From: an uncultured Prevotella sp.
GTDB lineage: Bacteria > Bacteroidota > Bacteroidia > Bacteroidales > Bacteroidaceae
Reading direction: 5' to 3'
NCBI GenBank assembly: GCA_934190685.1
Contig: CAKPTK010000012.1
Location: forward strand, 1 to 29,760
Length of the DNA stretch: 29,760 nt
Shown: piece after piece, positions 1 through 8,718 of the stretch
Layout: each line of letters opens with the position of its first letter
Numbering within the stretch: position 1 is the stretch's first letter
Notes under the pieces: generated by a model
The model's database searches: none
What the model saw: only the letters and a program-made list of their open reading frames with translations
What the model was told of the DNA's origin: nothing
Position numbers and translations under genes: made by a program

Positions 1-761
1 AAATGATAGTGTTCTTTCCATTTTCCATACTTGTCGAGTTTGGCAGCGGAAATCTCGTTGAGGTCGACAAAAGGCACATGCTCCTGTTCTGCCACTTGTT
101 TTGCCCACAAGCCAAAAGTCTTGTTGACACGGACAATCTTGCCATTTTCGTCATAGGCGTCACGAGGCGTGAGCGACATGAGGATGGGGTGTGCGCCCAA
201 AGCCTTAGTCTCACGGATATAGCGGCGCATATACTCGCCATAGGTATAGACGGTCTCTTTCACACCGGTTTCCTTGATGGTCACGTTGAGAGAGTCGTTG
301 CCTATGCCGGGAATGCTGGCGCGGGCACGGCCACTGTCATAAGGACCATTGTCGTTGTGACCGATGGAGATGATAACCCAGTCGCCGGGGCGGATGCCCG
401 ATTTCACGCCGTTCCACAGACGGGTGTAGAACGTGCGACTGCTGGTACCACCGAGGGCTTGGTTCTCCACGGTGATTTTATTGGGATCGAAGAACATGTG
501 TTCGAAAAATCCCCATCCCCACTGACCATTGTTACCGTTGCCGAGGGTGCCGTTGCGCATGGTGGAGTTGCCCACTAGAAAGAGTACTGGATTGTTACCC
601 TTGCGGCTTGAACCTGCCGGTATGCGGGCCATTTCTGCCTTGTTCAGGCTGTCGAGTGTCAAGTCTACCACGTGGTTGACGTCTTCCATCGGCTTTGCCA
701 CCTGGGCGGAAGCCGATTCTACAGTTGTCAATAAAGACAACGCAATGAATAACTTTTTCAT
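1..761 (-). CDS. Rhamnogalacturonan acetylesterase-like SGNH hydrolase (CE12-like), 3' end outside window
   Basis: Probably removes acetyl esters from galacturonic acid residues of rhamnogalacturonan in the periplasm. The 253 visible residues start with a signal peptide (MKKLFIALSLLTTVESASAQ). SGNH-family blocks follow: block I VGNSTMRNG with the presumed nucleophile Ser66, block II QALGGTSSR near residue 104, and block III ISIGHNDNG with Asn136. The block holding the catalytic Asp/His pair lies beyond the left edge. Block I reads G-N-S rather than the usual G-D-S. The ATG is 2 bases after the PL11 stop codon, so the gene is the third of a GH28-PL11-CE12 operon and probably translationally coupled. 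The family call rests on motifs and context. A related SGNH esterase acting on another acetylated pectin is possible. Confidence 0.85.
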   Translation of the reverse strand, partial: MKKLFIALSLLTTVESASAQVAKPMEDVNHVVDLTLDSLNKAEMARIPAGSSRKGNNPVLFLVGNSTMRNGTLGNGNNGQWGWGFFEHMFFDPNKITVENQALGGTSSRTFYTRLWNGVKSGIRPGDWVIISIGHNDNGPYDSGRARASIPGIGNDSLNVTIKETGVKETVYTYGEYMRRYIRETKALGAHPILMSLTPRDAYDENGKIVRVNKTFGLWAKQVAEQEHVPFVDLNEISAAKLDKYGKWKEHYH

Positions 762-763
762 TT

Positions 764-2743
764 TTATTTTGAAGTTTTGTTTCCCCATTTCTTCACTGCA
801 TCGGGCAGATAATAGCCCAAGTGCGGCGGTTGATTGTATGCCGTGTTCTGCCATGCCACTCCCATGCGGTACACATGGTCATGCATCAAAGTGGGTACCC
901 GATAATCGGTAGGGGTATTGGTCGTGAACACATTGAGATGGCTGGCATCGGAACTGTCCCAGAAGATGAGTTCCTCTCTCCAGTCGCCCGACAAATCGGC
1001 TTGCAGACACGGAGTGGCTTTCGACCAGTTGTTGCTCACGCTGTTGCCCATTTCGTAGAGTTGCTTGCCGTTGCTCAATGGCAGACGCACAGTCCGTCGT
1101 CCATTCCACTTGACGAGGTAAGGAGCGAAATGTGGCGCGCCGAGATTGGCGAGCAGTTCATCCTGCAGGTCGCCGTCCCAGTAGATGCGGAAGTTCTTGG
1201 GCAGATGGGCACGGCCTATTTTGTTGCCCTTGCAGTCGTAGAGATAAGGACTGGCGGAGCACCAGAACTCACTGCCTCGATGGTCGGCGTCAATATCGGC
1301 AGCCAAACCTCTGCCAGTGTCCTCCCGGTCATACCCCCGATAGAGAATTTCTCCCGTTCGGGCATCGCGAAGGTCATCGCCATAGGGTGCACGCTCATGT
1401 ACCATATAATACTCCAATCCCGGGCGGTCGGGATCAAGGTCGCTGAGATGCTGGGCATCGCCATGCCCCAATCCTGTGGAATAGAGCAATGTACCGTCAT
1501 TGTTGATGGCAGCCGATCCATAGGTAATCTCGTCACATCCATCGCCGTCGACATCTGCCACAGCCAGACTGTGAGCGCCCTGTCCATAGGCGGTTGCCTG
1601 TACCCCATGGGCCTCTTTCACAATCTTGCCATCGGCATCGGTCACGGTCCAATCGTTGGGAGTGAGCGAACTATGCAGCCATTTTGTTTTCAACTGTTTT
1701 CCGTCGAAGTCCACCGCCCATAAATAGGACGGTGTGTAGTAGCCACGGCACATTACAGCCGAAGGATGTTTGTCTGCACCGTCGAGATAAGCCACACAGG
1801 CAAGGAAGCGTTCTCCTCGGTTGCCCTGGTAGCTTTGGTCACCCCATTCGCCATAATCGGCTTTGCCTCCCAAGCCGAAGTTACGGTTGGGATTGTACCA
1901 CACGGTGTGCAGCGCTTTGCCGTCCGTTCCCCGGAACACGGAGAGAAACTCCTCACCTGAGAGAATGCGGCCTTTGGCTGTGCGATAGTCGGCTTGGTTG
2001 TCACATTGGGAGATAGCCTTCTCTGTGGCGGCCTCGCTGACAAACCGTCCTTGCCCGTCCACCGAACCAGGTGCGGTCTTGCAGATCATTTCCGCCTTTC
2101 CGTCGCCATCAAAGTCGTAGACCATGAACTGCGTGTAGTGGGCACCTGCACGGATGTTCTTACCAAGGTTGACCCGCCAAAGTTGTTTGCCGCTCATCTT
2201 ATAACAGTCGAGGATGACTTCGCCCGTATAGCCATGGAACGAATTATCCTTGGAATTGCTGGGGTCCCATTTGAGGATGATTTCATATTCCCCGTCACCA
2301 TCCACATCTCCTACACTACAGTCGTTGGGAGTGTAGGTATAGGTTCTGCCATCGGGTGTGGTGCCACCTTGGGGACGGTTGAGCGGTATCTGCATGAACA
2401 AATCCGCCCAAGGTTTGATTGGAGAGGTTGTCTCCTGTTGTCCATCCTTTGTCAGGACCACCACTTGATAGTCGTCATTCGTAGTTCCTGCGGGGTCGGT
2501 ATAGTTGCTTACCCGCAAATCCCGAGCCACCGGTTGGCCGTTGCGCAGCAGGGTGAAATGGGTATCGTTACTGTCGGTACCCAGCACGCGCCAACTGATG
2601 AAGATGCCTTTGCTTGCTGCAGGCAAAGCCACCACGCCCCGGTCGAGTCTTTCCATCTGGATAGTTGGCGTGTTCTGCGCAGTCATCGGACTCCATACCA
2701 GCGACGCACAGAACAAAAGTGACAAGATACGATTGCGCTTCAT
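764..2743 (-). CDS. Rhamnogalacturonan lyase, family PL11 (YesW/YesX-like), probably periplasmic
   Basis: Cleaves the rhamnose-galacturonate backbone of rhamnogalacturonan I by beta-elimination. The 659-residue protein has a signal peptide (first ~22 residues) and then the typical PL11 start MERLDRGVVAL, with a fibronectin-like segment to about residue 110. An eight-bladed propeller-type catalytic domain follows, carrying calcium-binding DxDGDG loops near residues 145 (GDVDGDGEYE), 210 (DFDGDGKAE) and 386 (ADVDGDGCDE), plus LGHGDAQH and NFRIYWDGDLQDE. Length matches single-domain PL11 enzymes, and there is no C-terminal sorting tail, so it probably stays in the periplasm, unlike the larger PL11 further along. 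Its ATG directly abuts the GH28 stop codon (TAAATG) and its stop is 2 bases before the esterase start. Endo versus exo action cannot be read from the sequence. Confidence 0.93.
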   Translation of the reverse strand: MKRNRILSLLFCASLVWSPMTAQNTPTIQMERLDRGVVALPAASKGIFISWRVLGTDSNDTHFTLLRNGQPVARDLRVSNYTDPAGTTNDDYQVVVLTKDGQQETTSPIKPWADLFMQIPLNRPQGGTTPDGRTYTYTPNDCSVGDVDGDGEYEIILKWDPSNSKDNSFHGYTGEVILDCYKMSGKQLWRVNLGKNIRAGAHYTQFMVYDFDGDGKAEMICKTAPGSVDGQGRFVSEAATEKAISQCDNQADYRTAKGRILSGEEFLSVFRGTDGKALHTVWYNPNRNFGLGGKADYGEWGDQSYQGNRGERFLACVAYLDGADKHPSAVMCRGYYTPSYLWAVDFDGKQLKTKWLHSSLTPNDWTVTDADGKIVKEAHGVQATAYGQGAHSLAVADVDGDGCDEITYGSAAINNDGTLLYSTGLGHGDAQHLSDLDPDRPGLEYYMVHERAPYGDDLRDARTGEILYRGYDREDTGRGLAADIDADHRGSEFWCSASPYLYDCKGNKIGRAHLPKNFRIYWDGDLQDELLANLGAPHFAPYLVKWNGRRTVRLPLSNGKQLYEMGNSVSNNWSKATPCLQADLSGDWREELIFWDSSDASHLNVFTTNTPTDYRVPTLMHDHVYRMGVAWQNTAYNQPPHLGYYLPDAVKKWGNKTSK

Positions 2744-4075
2744 TTATTTCATTTTTTTGCCGTTAATCATCACGTTGACCACCTTGCAGCCCTCGATAAG
2801 AGAGCTGTCGAATGCTTGTTTCTCGTCTTCCACCTGGCAATTCTCGAAAGTGAAGTTTTTCAAAGCATACTTGTCAGATGCGCCGATGTCGAAGAAGTTG
2901 CGCGACTTGACGTTGATGTTGCGGATGAGAACATTGCTGCACTCGGAAAGCGGCATATCGTCGCGCTTCTCGAGGTTATAGAACTGTGTCCAAGGACGTA
3001 CTACCACAAAACTATTGCAACTGCCGGTGATGTCCTCCACTGTGGTGTATTCATATTTCTGCGGTGTGTCCGGACGCATTTTGAACCACACCACCCGGTT
3101 GGCATTTTCGATGGTGCATCGACGCAGGATGATGTTGCGGTCTTGGAACGATTCGCTGCCTAGTGTCAAACATCCATGCACCACACCATATCGGCAGTTT
3201 TGGATGATGACATTGTAGTTGGGTCCGTTGTTGGGATCTTTGTCCACGAAGGTTCCCTTACCGCCCTTGAGCACCACCGCATCATCGTTGACACTCATCT
3301 TGCAGCCATTGACCAGCACATCGTGACACACATCGAGGTCGATAGCGTCGGAACTGGGAGCTTTCACACCCGATGTCGGAGCGAAGATAGTGCAACCGAG
3401 ATATTTCACGTGATCGCAACGATAGAGATGATTGGTCCAGAAGGGGCTGTTCTGAAGGTGCACATCCTGTACGGTCACATTCTTACTGTTGGAGATATAG
3501 ACCAGACGGGGCCGCAAAGCCTCCATATTGGTACACTTGGGGTTCACCTTGCGACGAATCCAAAATTCCTCCCAAAAGCGCTTGCCGTTTCCGTCAATGG
3601 TGCCCTTGCCCGAGATGGTGAAGCCGTCAACGCCATCGGCATTGACCAAGGCGGCGAAATAGTCGAGGGTCTGACCTTCCATGCGGGTCTTCAGAATCTT
3701 ATAGTATTTGATGGCATCCACCCCTTTCAGCTTGCCACCCTCGACGAGATGCAGATGAGTACCCTGTTTGAAAAAGAGTGAACCGCTGAGGAAGGTGCCT
3801 TGTGGGATGACGATGACACCGCCACCAGCTTGGGCGGCCTTGTCAATGACATTTTGGATGGCCTCGGTCTGCACCAGAGTACTGTCGGTTTTCACACCAT
3901 AATCCGTGACGACATACTGCTTGCCGAGGGTGTTCACGTCTACTTTGGTGGTGTCACTGAACCATGCCGGCACGGGGGTTCCATCGGGGAAGAGGTCTTG
4001 TTTCACTTTCTTTTTCGCGCTCATATTGGCGGATACGCATAGTGCTAAAGCGATAGAGAGAATTTTGATATTCAT
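2744..4075 (-). CDS. Glycoside hydrolase family 28 (polygalacturonase/rhamnogalacturonan hydrolase type)
   Basis: Predicted to hydrolyse galacturonic acid linkages in pectin. In this setting, rhamnogalacturonan oligosaccharides are the likelier substrate than homogalacturonan. The 443 residues comprise a signal peptide (~1-20), a GH28 entry segment (VTDYGVKTDSTLVQTEAIQ) and a right-handed beta-helix. Counterparts of the four GH28 motifs are visible but divergent: SSDAIDLD (243-248) for NTD, NDDAV with Asp264/Asp265, VVHGCLTLGSE with His300 for GHG, and VWFKMR (329-334) where RIK is usual. The three acidic residues and the histidine are kept; the substrate-binding Arg is replaced by Trp. It is the first gene of the minus-strand operon, divergent from the HTCS gene, so it is probably under HTCS control. 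Confidence 0.9.
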   Translation of the reverse strand: MNIKILSIALALCVSANMSAKKKVKQDLFPDGTPVPAWFSDTTKVDVNTLGKQYVVTDYGVKTDSTLVQTEAIQNVIDKAAQAGGGVIVIPQGTFLSGSLFFKQGTHLHLVEGGKLKGVDAIKYYKILKTRMEGQTLDYFAALVNADGVDGFTISGKGTIDGNGKRFWEEFWIRRKVNPKCTNMEALRPRLVYISNSKNVTVQDVHLQNSPFWTNHLYRCDHVKYLGCTIFAPTSGVKAPSSDAIDLDVCHDVLVNGCKMSVNDDAVVLKGGKGTFVDKDPNNGPNYNVIIQNCRYGVVHGCLTLGSESFQDRNIILRRCTIENANRVVWFKMRPDTPQKYEYTTVEDITGSCNSFVVVRPWTQFYNLEKRDDMPLSECSNVLIRNINVKSRNFFDIGASDKYALKNFTFENCQVEDEKQAFDSSLIEGCKVVNVMINGKKMK

Positions 4076-4132
4076 ACTAGTTTGTTATTATTGGTTTGTG
4101 ATTTTTGTGTCGGGGATTGTCTTCTGATATTG

Positions 4133-4140
4133 CAAAGATA
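4133..4140 (-). promoter_or_regulatory. Candidate -7 element for the GH28-PL11-CE12 operon
   Basis: The minus strand reads TATCTTTG, matching the Bacteroidota -7 consensus TAnnTTTG, about 58 bases upstream of the GH28 ATG. No TTTG lies at the usual 19-20 base distance; the nearest upstream TTTG is 13 bases away (4154-4157). The weak -33 fits a promoter that needs an activator. A second candidate lies at 4199-4206. Confidence 0.45.
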
Positions 4141-4198
4141 GTGCAAGCGAGCGCAAAGAAAGTTTACTTTCAGTTTGCCGAGTGCAGCCTATCTTATG

Positions 4199-4206
4199 CA
4201 AAGGTA
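4199..4206 (-). promoter_or_regulatory. Second candidate -7 element for the GH28 operon
   Basis: The minus strand reads TACCTTTG, a full TAnnTTTG match, which would give an untranslated leader of roughly 115 bases. There is no -33 TTTG at standard spacing. The dyad at 4231-4251 lies about 25-45 bases upstream, a plausible position for an activator. Confidence 0.4.
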
Positions 4207-4230
4207 GGGAAAAATCCGCCACACTATATT

Positions 4231-4251
4231 ATACTTTTGTACGAAAAGTAT
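4231..4251. promoter_or_regulatory. Operator-like inverted repeat in the divergent GH28/HTCS control region
   Basis: Perfect 8-base arms ATACTTTT (4231-4238) and AAAAGTAT (4244-4251) flank the centre GTACG. The dyad sits between two divergently transcribed units and overlaps a TACTTTTG sequence. A TTTTGTAC core also occurs in the susC1 upstream region. A binding site for the HTCS AraC-type domain is inferred, not shown. Confidence 0.4.
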
Positions 4252-4336
4252 CAATAACATACGAGAAAAACCTCTTCAGACCTGCACATATCGTACATTT
4301 TCCAAGAAATCCGTCTTTTATCTCAGAAAATATCCG

Positions 4337-4344
4337 TAAGTTTG
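4337..4344 (+). promoter_or_regulatory. Candidate -7 element for the HTCS gene
   Basis: TAAGTTTG matches TAnnTTTG and lies 26 bases before the ATG at 4371, leaving a leader of about 20 bases. There is no clear TTTG at -33. If real, this promoter excludes the in-frame upstream ATG at 4182 and supports the start at 4371. Confidence 0.45.
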
Positions 4345-4370
4345 CAGTTGTTAATCAATCTCCAAAGACA

Positions 4371-7300
4371 ATGAAAAGAATATCGGCAACCCTTTCTCTG
4401 CTTCTACTCTTTCTATTCTATATATTCCCCATCCATGCTTCCCTTATCCATCTCCGCGGCGAACGGCTTTCGCTGAGGGACGGATTGCCTTGCAACACCA
4501 TCAACAGCATCATCCAGGACGAGGACGGATTCATGTGGATCGCCACATCCAACGGACTCACCCGCTACGACGGCTATTCGTTTCTCACCTTCCACTCTTT
4601 CAGCCATAATCCCCAAAAGAAGACCAACTCTCACCTCGCCTTGCTCTTCAGCGACAACCGCAACCGACTGCTTTGGGCATACACACCACAGCACACACTC
4701 TACTGCTATGACTTGCGGAAAGGCAAATTTGTGGACTACACAAGACGTGACGACTGTGAACGGTTGTATTTCAACCGCTATTTGGCATCCAACGGCATGT
4801 GGCTCTACGACGCCACCAATGGGGTGCGCCATATTGTCTGCGACAAGGGAACTTTCTCCATTCACGATTACACTACAGCCAATCGGCTACTGCCTAGTCA
4901 GGAGAAAATGGACGTGGACGAAGATGCTCACCACAACATTTGGATTTCCACGGCACGGGGTGCGATACGCATCTCCCCCAACGGCAAGCGTACCCCCATC
5001 GCTATCGGCAAACATATCAAGGCGACCACTGTCGGTCGACAACACTTCGCCATCCTGACCGATGAGGGAGACGCACTGATCTACAATCTCCAAGGCCAGC
5101 TGGTCCGCAAGTCACACTTGCCCTCCATGACAGGTTTCGTGGGTAAATCGAGAAGTTCAATGATATGGAACGGCGGATGGTATATCTTCACCGAGCAGGA
5201 GACTTACCGCATGGACATGAAGACAGGTGTCTTTTCCCATTCCGAGGTGCAGATTCCCTACGCCATCAACAAGAACCCTATTCCCGGCTATACCTGTCTG
5301 TATGACAAACAAGGCAACCTCTATCTCTTCGGCGCACATGGATGGATGAAGAAGCTCCACCTGCTCGACAAGAAGAGCTATATCAACGGCAGAGACCGCA
5401 TCTTCAATGTGGAACGCGACAAGCGTGGGCGCTTTTTCATCGCCACCTATGGCAACGGACTTTTTGTCTACGATCCCCATGACGACACACTCCAGCATTT
5501 CTCCTCTCACGACAAGAATGCCGTCATCTGCTCCAACTTTCTATTGAGTCTCTACATCAGCAAGGACAACACCATCTGGATTACTTCTGAGAACGGCATC
5601 TTCTGTTTGAAAGAGGAAGCAGGCTATGAGGTGAAATATCTAAAACCCGAACCGAGCGATGACAGCGAATGGAGCAACTTTATCCGACATATCGATTTCA
5701 AGTCGCCCCAGGAGGTGTTGCTCAGCACCAAGGAGAACAAACTTTATAACTTTAATTTCAAAACCGGCCACATCTCATTCCTTGAAGAGACGCCAGCCTG
5801 TGTCTATGCTTATTATAAAGATTATAACGGGCACACTTGGATGGGCACGAAAGGGGCGGGTGTGTATATCGACGGACAGAGGTTCTCCATCAGCGACAAG
5901 GTGCACCACGTGCCGTCGAACAACTTCTACGACTTCTTCACCGACCGCTACGGACGCACTTGGATGGCAACTTGGGAAAGCGGTCTGCTGCTCACACCGC
6001 CCTGTGGAAAGAATACCGACTACAGCCGAGTGAAGTTCCAGCAACTGCTCATGCGCAACAACAGCGAAGCACGCATCCATGACCTACAACCCACACGCGA
6101 CGGCCGTCTGTGGCTCGCTACCAACAATGGTGTCTATATGGTGGATACACGATTGCGTCGAGTGAGCGACCGCTCGTTTGAGATATTCAACACCTACAAC
6201 GGACTGTTCCCCGCCGACGAGATCATTTGCGCCATTACCGCCCATGACGGTTCGCTGTGGTTTGGATTCATCGGCGGTGTGGCACGCTGCGAGTACGATG
6301 TAGCCCACCACAAACTGAACTACCAGCTCTATGACACCAACAGCGGACTGGTTAACAACAATGTGCGCCAACTCTGTGAAGACCGCTTCGGATATATCTG
6401 GGTGGGCACCGAAGAGGGAATGTCACGCATCGACCACAACAACCGACAAGTGAAGACTTTCCTGCCTGGCGACGACATGTATGGCAACATCTTCATCGAC
6501 AACAGTTCTGTCGCCTTGCCCGACGGCCGACTGCTCTTCGGTACCGCCAACGGCTTGGCTATAGTCACGCCACAAAAGGAGCGTTCGACAATGAGTCCCT
6601 ACAAACGTGCCATGGTGACCGACCTGACCATCAACGGCGTATCCATCTACAACGATAAGGACCCATCATTGCTCTCAGAGTCCTTGAGCCACACAAAGCG
6701 CATCGAACTGCCGCATGACAAGAATGCCCTCACAATCTACTTCTCCAGTTTTGAATATGCGCAACAACAGTCTGCCTTGTTCCAATATTATCTACAAAAT
6801 GTAGACGACACATGGCGACCTGCCTCCAGTGTCAACCATGCCGAATACAGCGACTTGGCACCAGGCACCTACATATTCCACCTGCGCACCTTGACGGGCA
6901 ATAACCAATGGGGAGAAGAGACCGTGCTGCGCATCGTCATCCTCCAACCATGGTACAATACTTGGTGGGCATGGATTATCTACTTGATGATTATCGCCGC
7001 CATCGGATATTATGTCTACAAAACTGGCAAGGAGCGCATGCAGCTCAACCAACAGATGACGATGGAGAAACAGATTTCTGAATTCCGCATCGACTTCTTC
7101 ACCCACATATCCCATGAGTTCCGCACCCCCATCGCCATCATCCAGAATGCGGTGGAGAAACTTGTGCATAGTGAGCAGACGGGGTTGCCAAAGGCGACAC
7201 TGCAGACCATCAGCCGCGGCACGCGCCGACTGATGCGGTTGGTGAACCAACTGATGGATTTCCGCAAGGTGAGCACAGACAACATGAGACTAAGCGTGCA

Positions 7301-8624
7301 GGAGGGAGACATCGTGGCGTTCGTCAAAAACATCTACCAAGACCTGTGGACACTGGCACGGCAAAAGAACATTATGATGACGTTCACGCCTCACGTGAAA
7401 AGCCTCAGCCTGTGGTTCGACCGACAGAAGGTCGAGACCATCATCTACAATATCTTGAGTAACGCCGTGAAATATACCCCAGCGAAAGGGATGGTCAGCA
7501 TGAGGATGAACGAGGACAAGGGCATGCTCGTCATCACCGTGGAAGACAACGGACCAGGCATCAGCGCCGAACAGGAAAAGGAACTGTTCAAGCCCTTCAT
7601 GCATGGCTATGTGTCACAAGGCGGTATGGGTATCGGACTCTACACCGCCCATCAAATGGCACTCTTGCACAAAGGTGCACTCTCCTACCGCAAGGCGAAT
7701 GCCAAAGGAGGATGCGTGTTCACTCTGGAAATACCCACCGCCCCTACCGCATACAATGAGGAGGAGCGCATGGATCATTTGGCGATAGACACCACCTCCA
7801 TCAACACGCAGGAGACAGACCTTTTGGTCAAGGAGATGGCGCCTCAAGCCATCAACGACATGACTGTGGCCATCATCGAGGATGACCCCGACATGATGGA
7901 ACAAATCAAGAGCGAGATGTCGGTCTACTTCAACGTACGTTGTTTCTTAGACGGCAAGACGGGCTATGAGAATGTGGTCAAGGAACACCCGGCACTGGTC
8001 ATCTGCGATATCATGTTGCCGGGCATGAACGGCTATGAAATTGCCTCCGCCTTGAAATCCGACCCCGCCACGCAGTCGATACCGTTTATCATGCTCACCG
8101 CCTTTGACGACACAAGCCATAAGTTGAAGGCCTACAAAGCTTTCGTCGACGACTATATGGTAAAACCCTGCGACTTCAAGTTGCTCGTAGCACGCGCCTT
8201 CCAGTTTATCGCCACCGACAAGAAGAAGTGCCCCCCCACCCAACCACGAGCCGTGGAGCCCCAAGCACAAACTGAGCCTCAACCTCATTTGCTTATGTCG
8301 GCTGTGGACAAGACCTTCAAAGAGCGGTTGGAACTCATCGTCAGCCAGCATATCAGCGACCAGGAATTCAACGTGGACAAATTGGCGGAACTAATGAATA
8401 TGGGACGCACCAAACTCTACAACCGCACAAAGGAAATCATGGGAGTATCGCCCAACATCTACATCCAAAACGAACGTCTCACGCTTTCCGCCGAACTCAT
8501 CATCCAAGGCGAACTGAGTGTGTCGGAAATCAGTGAGAAAGTAGGATTTGTCAACCCTACCTACTTCTATCGCTGCTTCAAGGCAAAATATGGCGTACCG
8601 CCTAGCAAATATGGACGGGAGTAG
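4371..8624 (+). CDS. Hybrid two-component system sensor/regulator (HTCS)
   Basis: One-protein sensor and transcription activator of the PUL, spanning the inner membrane. The start at 4371 gives 1417 residues and a proper N-terminal signal/anchor (MKRISATLSLLLLFLFYIFP); the in-frame ATG at 4182 would bury it. Domains in order: about ten two-component propeller repeats (such as GFMWIATSNGLTRYDG and GYIWVGTEEGMSRID) to about residue 760; a Y_Y_Y domain (~785-862); a membrane helix (~865-885); histidine kinase with phospho-acceptor His915 (ISHEFRTP), N-box Asn1031, G1 DNGPGIS at 1059 and G2 GMGIGLY; receiver domain with acidic pair Asp1171/Asp1172, phospho-acceptor Asp1213 and the conserved Lys in MVKPCD; and an AraC-type HTH (~1330-1417). 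All catalytic residues are intact. It lies between the two minus-strand enzyme arms. Its ligand is inferred to be a rhamnogalacturonan oligosaccharide. Confidence 0.96.
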   Translation: MKRISATLSLLLLFLFYIFPIHASLIHLRGERLSLRDGLPCNTINSIIQDEDGFMWIATSNGLTRYDGYSFLTFHSFSHNPQKKTNSHLALLFSDNRNRLLWAYTPQHTLYCYDLRKGKFVDYTRRDDCERLYFNRYLASNGMWLYDATNGVRHIVCDKGTFSIHDYTTANRLLPSQEKMDVDEDAHHNIWISTARGAIRISPNGKRTPIAIGKHIKATTVGRQHFAILTDEGDALIYNLQGQLVRKSHLPSMTGFVGKSRSSMIWNGGWYIFTEQETYRMDMKTGVFSHSEVQIPYAINKNPIPGYTCLYDKQGNLYLFGAHGWMKKLHLLDKKSYINGRDRIFNVERDKRGRFFIATYGNGLFVYDPHDDTLQHFSSHDKNAVICSNFLLSLYISKDNTIWITSENGIFCLKEEAGYEVKYLKPEPSDDSEWSNFIRHIDFKSPQEVLLSTKENKLYNFNFKTGHISFLEETPACVYAYYKDYNGHTWMGTKGAGVYIDGQRFSISDKVHHVPSNNFYDFFTDRYGRTWMATWESGLLLTPPCGKNTDYSRVKFQQLLMRNNSEARIHDLQPTRDGRLWLATNNGVYMVDTRLRRVSDRSFEIFNTYNGLFPADEIICAITAHDGSLWFGFIGGVARCEYDVAHHKLNYQLYDTNSGLVNNNVRQLCEDRFGYIWVGTEEGMSRIDHNNRQVKTFLPGDDMYGNIFIDNSSVALPDGRLLFGTANGLAIVTPQKERSTMSPYKRAMVTDLTINGVSIYNDKDPSLLSESLSHTKRIELPHDKNALTIYFSSFEYAQQQSALFQYYLQNVDDTWRPASSVNHAEYSDLAPGTYIFHLRTLTGNNQWGEETVLRIVILQPWYNTWWAWIIYLMIIAAIGYYVYKTGKERMQLNQQMTMEKQISEFRIDFFTHISHEFRTPIAIIQNAVEKLVHSEQTGLPKATLQTISRGTRRLMRLVNQLMDFRKVSTDNMRLSVQEGDIVAFVKNIYQDLWTLARQKNIMMTFTPHVKSLSLWFDRQKVETIIYNILSNAVKYTPAKGMVSMRMNEDKGMLVITVEDNGPGISAEQEKELFKPFMHGYVSQGGMGIGLYTAHQMALLHKGALSYRKANAKGGCVFTLEIPTAPTAYNEEERMDHLAIDTTSINTQETDLLVKEMAPQAINDMTVAIIEDDPDMMEQIKSEMSVYFNVRCFLDGKTGYENVVKEHPALVICDIMLPGMNGYEIASALKSDPATQSIPFIMLTAFDDTSHKLKAYKAFVDDYMVKPCDFKLLVARAFQFIATDKKKCPPTQPRAVEPQAQTEPQPHLLMSAVDKTFKERLELIVSQHISDQEFNVDKLAELMNMGRTKLYNRTKEIMGVSPNIYIQNERLTLSAELIIQGELSVSEISEKVGFVNPTYFYRCFKAKYGVPPSKYGRE

Positions 8625-8650
8625 AAGTAGAACATAAGAAAGAAACAGAC

Positions 8651-8697
8651 AAAAAAGAATCCTCAAACGGCTTGCGCCATTCGGGGATTCTTTTTTG
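8651..8697. terminator. Bidirectional intrinsic terminator between HTCS and the main operon
   Basis: Perfect 12-base inverted repeat, AAAAAAGAATCC (8651-8662) and GGATTCTTTTTT (8685-8696), with a 22-base interval containing a small GGC/GCC hairpin. T-runs are available on both strands, so it can end the plus-strand HTCS transcript and the minus-strand operon that finishes at 8719. Confidence 0.85.
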
Positions 8698-8718
8698 TAT
8701 TTCCAAGGACAGGCAGAA

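Noticed and set aside
4182..4370. In-frame N-terminal extension of the HTCS from an ATG at 4182
   Set aside because: It would put 63 residues before an obvious signal/anchor sequence and cover the dyad and the -7 candidates; the start at 4371 fits better.
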